Shown: positions 60,490-64,000 of the stretch, piece after piece
How positions within the stretch are numbered: position 1 is the first letter of the stretch
How the letters are laid out: each line of letters starts with the position of its first letter
Assembly (NCBI GenBank): GCA_016711435.1
Contig: JADJSY010000017.1
Location: forward strand, 62,001 to 126,000
Length of the DNA: 64,000 nucleotides
Direction of reading: 5' to 3'
From: Lewinellaceae bacterium
Lineage (GTDB): Bacteria; Bacteroidota; Bacteroidia; Chitinophagales; Saprospiraceae
Notes under the pieces: model-generated
Told to the model about the DNA's origin: nothing
What the model saw: only the letters and a program-made list of their open reading frames with translations
Database searches by the model: none
Position numbers and translations under genes: made by a program

Positions 60490-62775
60490 TCACAACCATC
60501 TTAGACGTGGGCGTATTACTTTTGTCTGCTGTGCTGTTGATGGGTACCAGTACATTTGTTTCAGGGAAATAGGTCGCCGTGCAGCGCTCCGGAATGTCGT
60601 ATGCCACAATAATAAAACGGCGGGCGACGCGCTCTACCCCATCGTGGTAATTGAATAAATCCACTACGTCTCCGTCTGTCAGGCCCGCTCGTGAAATATC
60701 GAATGGATTCATCAGGATAACCCGGCGTTCGTTGAGAATACCCCTGTAACGATCATTTAATCCATAAATAGTGGTATTGAACTGGTCGTGGCTGCGAATG
60801 GTCATCATGATATATTCGTCATCTGCCAGTTTGAGTTCAGGCACTTCGGCAAGGTTGAAATTGGCTTTGCCATTCCAGGTATTAAAATTGCCTATGCGGG
60901 CGGCATTTGGCAGGTAAAAACCGCCCGGTTCGCGGACGCGGCGGTTATAGTCTTCAAAACCAGGTAAGGTTTGTTCGATGGACACGCGAATATGGTCGTA
61001 ATGCTGCGCATATTGTTCCCAGTGGATACCTGATTTGTTTCCCAAAACGGCTTCGGCCAAACGACAAACGATCACAGGTTCGGAAAGCAGATGATCTGAA
61101 ACCGGTTTCAGGTTGCCTCGGCTGGCATGTACAATACCCATCGAATTTTCAACAGATACGATCTGATTTTCTCCGCCGATCATATCCTGATCAGTACGAG
61201 CCAGACAGGGAAGCAGGATGGCTTCCTTGCCATGTACCAAATGGCTTCGGTTGAGTTTGGTGGAAACCTGCACGGTCAGATCACAGCGGCGCAGCGCTTC
61301 GGCAGTGTACAAGGTATCCGGTGTGGCGGAAAGAAAGTTGCCGCCCATAGCCAAAAAGACCCTGGCTTTTCCCTGGTGCATGGCGTGGATACTTTCAACA
61401 ACATCGTAACCCGCTTCCTGAGGTGGGCGAAAGCCAAAGTTCGTTCCAGGCCATCCAGAAATGCCTGCGGCGGTTTTTCATTGATCCCCATCGTACGGTC
61501 GCCCTGCACATTGCTGTGGCCGCGCACCGGGCAAGTGCCTGCGCCAGGCTTGCCGATACTGCCCTTCAGGAGCAGCAAATTGACAATCTCTTTTATCGTA
61601 TCTACGGCATTTTTGTGCTGTGTAAGTCCCATCGCCCAGCAGGCAATGATCTTTTTGTGATTGATAAAAAGTTCTGCCGCCGCTTCTATTTGTGGCAAAG
61701 GAACGCCGCAGGCTACTGCCAGATCGTTTACATCGTATTGTTTCAGTTGTTGCAGATATTCCTCGTACCCGCTTGACCGCTGTTGTATAAATTCATGATC
61801 GAATATGGAACCTGGATTTTTTTCTTCGGCATCCAGCATCAGCAACGCCAGCGCCTTGAGCAAGGCTATGTCTCCGTTTATTTTCACCTGCAAAAAAACA
61901 TCCGTCAATTCGGTACCAAATCCCAGCAAACCACTTATTTGCTGCGGATGGCTGAATCCCATGAGACCAGTTTCTTTCAACGGATTGACAGAGATGATTT
62001 TTGCGCCGTTTGCCTTGGCTTTTTGCAGGGCGGTCAACATACGCGGGTGGTTGGTGCCCGGATTCTGACCCAGAATGACAATCACTTCCGCTTCATAAAA
62101 ATCTTCCAGCGTCACCGATCCTTTCCCGATTCCCAGCGATTCGCCCAAAGCGACGCCGCTGGATTCATGGCACATATTGCTGCAATCCGGCAGGTTGTTG
62201 GTGCCGAATTTGCGCACAAATAACTGGTACAAAAAAGCGGCTTCGTTGCTGGTGCGACCGGAAGTGTAAAAAACGGCTTCGTCCGGAGATTCCAGCCCGT
62301 TTAAATGTGTCGCAATTTTCGCAAATGCTTCTTCCCAGGAAATGGGCTGGTAATGCGCGGCGCCTTCGGGCAGGTACATGGGTTCTGCCAGCCGTCCTTT
62401 TTTGCCGATTTCGAAATCGGTTAACTTTGCCATCTCGGCAACGGAATAGCCGGCAAAAAAGCCGGCGTCTAATTTTTTGGTTGTTGCTTCTTCCGCTATG
62501 GCTTTTGCGCCGTTTTCGCAGTATTCGGCAATGCCGGAACGCTCGTCATCCGGGTCGGGCCAGGCGCAACCCGGGCAATCGTGGCCGTCTTTTTGGTTGA
62601 GTTTGGCAAGCGCTTTAAAGCCGCGCGGCACATCCATGGCGCTGAACACGTATTTCAGGGCACTCCAAACCGCAGGCAAACCGCCCGCTTTTGCAGGTAC
62701 AGCGCGGCGTTTGATGCCGGTAAAAGTCGACGGATTTTCGGCATCTGGCGGTATGAAATCAGTCTTTTTGCTCAT
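60467..62775 (-). CDS. Formate-dehydrogenase-like molybdopterin oxidoreductase, apparent frameshift near 61437
   Basis: The protein resembles FdhF/YdeP-type Mo-bisMGD oxidoreductases. The first frame (ATG 62775) has CPGCAWPDPDDERSGIAEYC, the CSNMCHESSGVALGESLGI loop with Cys202 as likely Mo ligand, and VILGQNPGTNHPRML. It continues to PPQAFLDGLERT, then shifts. Adding one T to a TTT run (AAA at 61436-61438 on the plus strand) restores TFGFRPPQEAGYDVVESIHA and leads into the second frame (MHQGKARVFLAMGGNFLSAT to the end). The joined length of about 770 residues is normal. fdhD and a DUF7009-like gene lie next to it on the same strand and fit Mo-cofactor sulfuration and accessory roles. The substrate is inferred to be formate, not shown. 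Confidence 0.82.
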
Positions 62776-63142
62776 GGTGCGGGTTTGGGTAGTTATCCGA
62801 CTGATCTTCGATTGTTTCATCGAGACAAACGAAATCTTTTTCCAAAAGCAGGTGCAATGCAATTTCGGGCGTTATCATTTGGACATGTTCAAAGCCTGTC
62901 CGATCCTCATGCGGCCAATTTTTTGCCGCCCCGGTCGGAAGGTACATGATAATCCGCTGCTGGTTAAAATCGGCCTGCAAATGGGTAATATCTTCTCGTG
63001 TTTCAAGGGCATAAACAAGTTTTTGCCCCGCACCTGTGCCAAAGCAAGTTTCTTCAACGATGGCTCCGGTTTCCGCTAAAACACCCACTTCCGTTTTGGT
63101 CAGCCGGTATCGCACGAAATTTCCCTTAATGCGGATTTTCAT
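62759..63142 (-). CDS. DUF7009-like small protein
   Basis: The 127-residue soluble protein begins MKIRIKGNFVRYRLTKTEVG and contains LQADFNQQRIIMYLPTGAAK and LHLLLEKDFVCLDE, which I recall as DUF7009. It overlaps the start of the formate-dehydrogenase-like gene by 17 bases and so is translationally coupled to it. It may assist the oxidoreductase, but no function is known. The C-terminus is acidic and His-rich. Confidence 0.65.
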   Translation of the reverse strand: MKIRIKGNFVRYRLTKTEVGVLAETGAIVEETCFGTGAGQKLVYALETREDITHLQADFNQQRIIMYLPTGAAKNWPHEDRTGFEHVQMITPEIALHLLLEKDFVCLDETIEDQSDNYPNPHHEQKD

Positions 63143-63143
63143 T

Positions 63144-63200
63144 GTTAGTTATCCGTTATTAGTTATTAGTGTTGATAATCAAGCATTTACAATAAAATTA
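63144..63200. repeat. Family B word repeat with conserved tail
   Basis: TTAGTTATCCGTTATTAGTTA and TTAGTG words lead into GTTGATAATCAAGCATTTAC and AATAAAATTAAGC, a further copy of the family B tail. It lies upstream of the DUF7009-like gene. Confidence 0.8.
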
Positions 63201-63230
63201 AGCAAAAAAAAATCGTAACTGTTTAGCATA

Positions 63231-63358
63231 GGGGCAGCGCCCCGATAATATTTGTAGCGTTTTAGTCTAGGTGCAGCGCACCGGAAATATTACGGTGCGC
63301 TGCACCTCCAACCCAGATTCCTCCTGTTTTGCTACAAATATTACCGGTGCGCTGCACC
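63231..63358. repeat. GC-rich hairpin cluster, family H, with compensatory changes
   Basis: GGGGCAGCGCCCCG (63231-63244) and GGTGCAGCGCACCG (63270-63283) are two small palindromes with the same layout but compensating base changes. CGGTGCGCTGCACC recurs inverted at 63293-63306 and 63345-63358. ATAATATTTGTAGC and GCTACAAATATTA flank them as a larger inverted pair. The cluster lies between the fdhD stop and the DUF7009 start. No gene is visible in it. Confidence 0.85.
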
Positions 63359-63387
63359 TTGCTAACCAGTTACAAAAATCTTCTTGA

Positions 63388-63999
63388 TTACTGAAGGTCT
63401 GCATGTCTTGTATACAAATTAAACCTCTTTTCACGCAAAAAACCAATCAGTGTAATGCCAAAAGCATCTGCAGTTGCCACAGCCAGGCTGGAAGGCGCTC
63501 CCACGGCACAGACCACGGCGATACCCGCGATGGCCGCTTTTTGCAACAACTCAAAACTCGCACGGCCACTGAGCAAAAGGATAGAATCGTTCAGTGGAGT
63601 CACATTGTTAAAAGTACAATGGCCGATGAGTTTATCCAGGGCATTGTGCCGCCCGACATCTTCCCGAACGGCAAGTAACCGGCCTGAAAAATCAAAAAGC
63701 GCTGCTGCGTGCAGGCCGCCTGTCAGTGTGAAGGTATCCTGCGCCGCTCGCAGGGTGTCGGATAATGTATAAATAATGTCGGGGTCTAAAGTCTGGGAAG
63801 GTGCTTTTACAATGGAACAGTTGCCAGCCATTTTTACAGCGTCGATGGATGTTTTTCCACAAACGCCGCAACTGGACGTCGTGTAAAAATGCCGGTCGAG
63901 GCGCTGTATATCAAATGATGCTGCCGGATCCAGTTGAGCCAGCACAATATTTCCAGCCTCCTGAGCACCAGGCAACGCATCGATGACCCGCACAGCCAT
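63388..63999 (-). CDS. fdhD: FdhD-like sulfurtransferase, partial at window edge
   Basis: FdhD moves sulfur from IscS to the molybdenum cofactor of formate dehydrogenase. The visible 203 residues include TTSSCGVCGKTSIDAVK, whose Cys44 and Cys47 are the catalytic CxxC pair, GGLHAAALFDFSGRLL and REDVGRHNALDKLIGHC, all diagnostic. Full-length proteins are about 260-280 residues, so the N-terminus lies beyond the window. The adjacent formate-dehydrogenase-like gene is its expected client. Confidence 0.93.
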   Translation of the reverse strand: MAVRVIDALPGAQEAGNIVLAQLDPAASFDIQRLDRHFYTTSSCGVCGKTSIDAVKMAGNCSIVKAPSQTLDPDIIYTLSDTLRAAQDTFTLTGGLHAAALFDFSGRLLAVREDVGRHNALDKLIGHCTFNNVTPLNDSILLLSGRASFELLQKAAIAGIAVVCAVGAPSSLAVATADAFGITLIGFLREKRFNLYTRHADLQ

Positions 64000-64000
64000 T

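Noticed and set aside
63231..63358. Insertion sequence ends
   Set aside because: No transposase, no target duplication and only small GC-rich palindromes are present.

Overview
The window looks like a chromosomal segment of a Bacteroidota bacterium, most likely from the Saprospiria (inference). The evidence is TAnnTTTG-type promoter boxes in place of sigma70 boxes, few Shine-Dalgarno sequences, secreted proteins with type IX (Por) C-terminal sorting domains, a TonB-dependent receptor with a CarboxypepD_reg-like domain, a Porin_10-like outer membrane protein, a UpxY/NusG-like factor beside polysaccharide genes, and an effector-associated-domain (EAD) protease/TIR pair. There is one tRNA (Glu, UUC). 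I found no rRNA, transposase, CRISPR array or phage module.

Layout. 0-8 kb: fabI, an outer-membrane porin, an OmpA/HhH envelope pair, a UbiA-family prenyltransferase, kdsC, iscX and fdx. 8-13.4 kb: a tandem-AAA ATPase, ubiX, ubiD and tRNA-Glu. 13.5-14.2 kb: a small decayed patch with a NACHT-like remnant and a DUF6922 gene. 14.3-21.5 kb: a double-LysM protein, holA, topA and small genes. 21.9-28.9 kb: a penicillin-acylase-family hydrolase, lolA-like gene, a 7TM receptor lacking its HD domain, a cobalamin adenosyltransferase and a YebC-type regulator. 29-36.4 kb: a sulfotransferase-like secreted protein, then a five-gene amine-catabolic cluster (permease, glutamine-synthetase-like ligase, SDR, aldehyde dehydrogenase, class I amidotransferase). 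36.4-46 kb: an M1 peptidase, a TonB receptor, and a polysaccharide mini-locus ending in UpxY. 46-52 kb: metH, a HerA/YjgR-like ATPase and a rhodanese fold. 52.4-54.1 kb: the EAD-TIR and EAD-trypsin pair. 54.5-64 kb: a large secreted adhesin-like protein, a glycosyltransferase, cmk, an esterase, and a formate-dehydrogenase-like oxidoreductase with fdhD.

Three things stand out. First, the predicted conflict module: two adjacent genes whose N-terminal helical domains resemble each other, joined to a trypsin-like protease and a TIR domain. Second, the amine cluster reads as a complete gamma-glutamylation route. Ethanolamine could be taken up, ligated to glutamate, oxidised at its alcohol end by the SDR and the aldehyde dehydrogenase, and released as glycine plus glutamate. 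Third, intergenic spaces are filled by dispersed, mostly palindromic repeats made of short reiterated words (GTTATCAG, GGTTTGATG, GTGTTTGG and others). Several share a central AGCCAAAAG-like core, many abut or contain stop codons, and one forms the 3' end of a truncated esterase gene.

Caution: four genes (tandem-AAA, holA, penicillin acylase, formate-dehydrogenase-like) carry five single-base frameshifts. Three of these fall in short homopolymers where restoring one base recovers a continuous family-like protein. There are also a G16 and an A23 run. Sequencing or consensus indels are the simplest explanation, so these genes are annotated as single units with a note.
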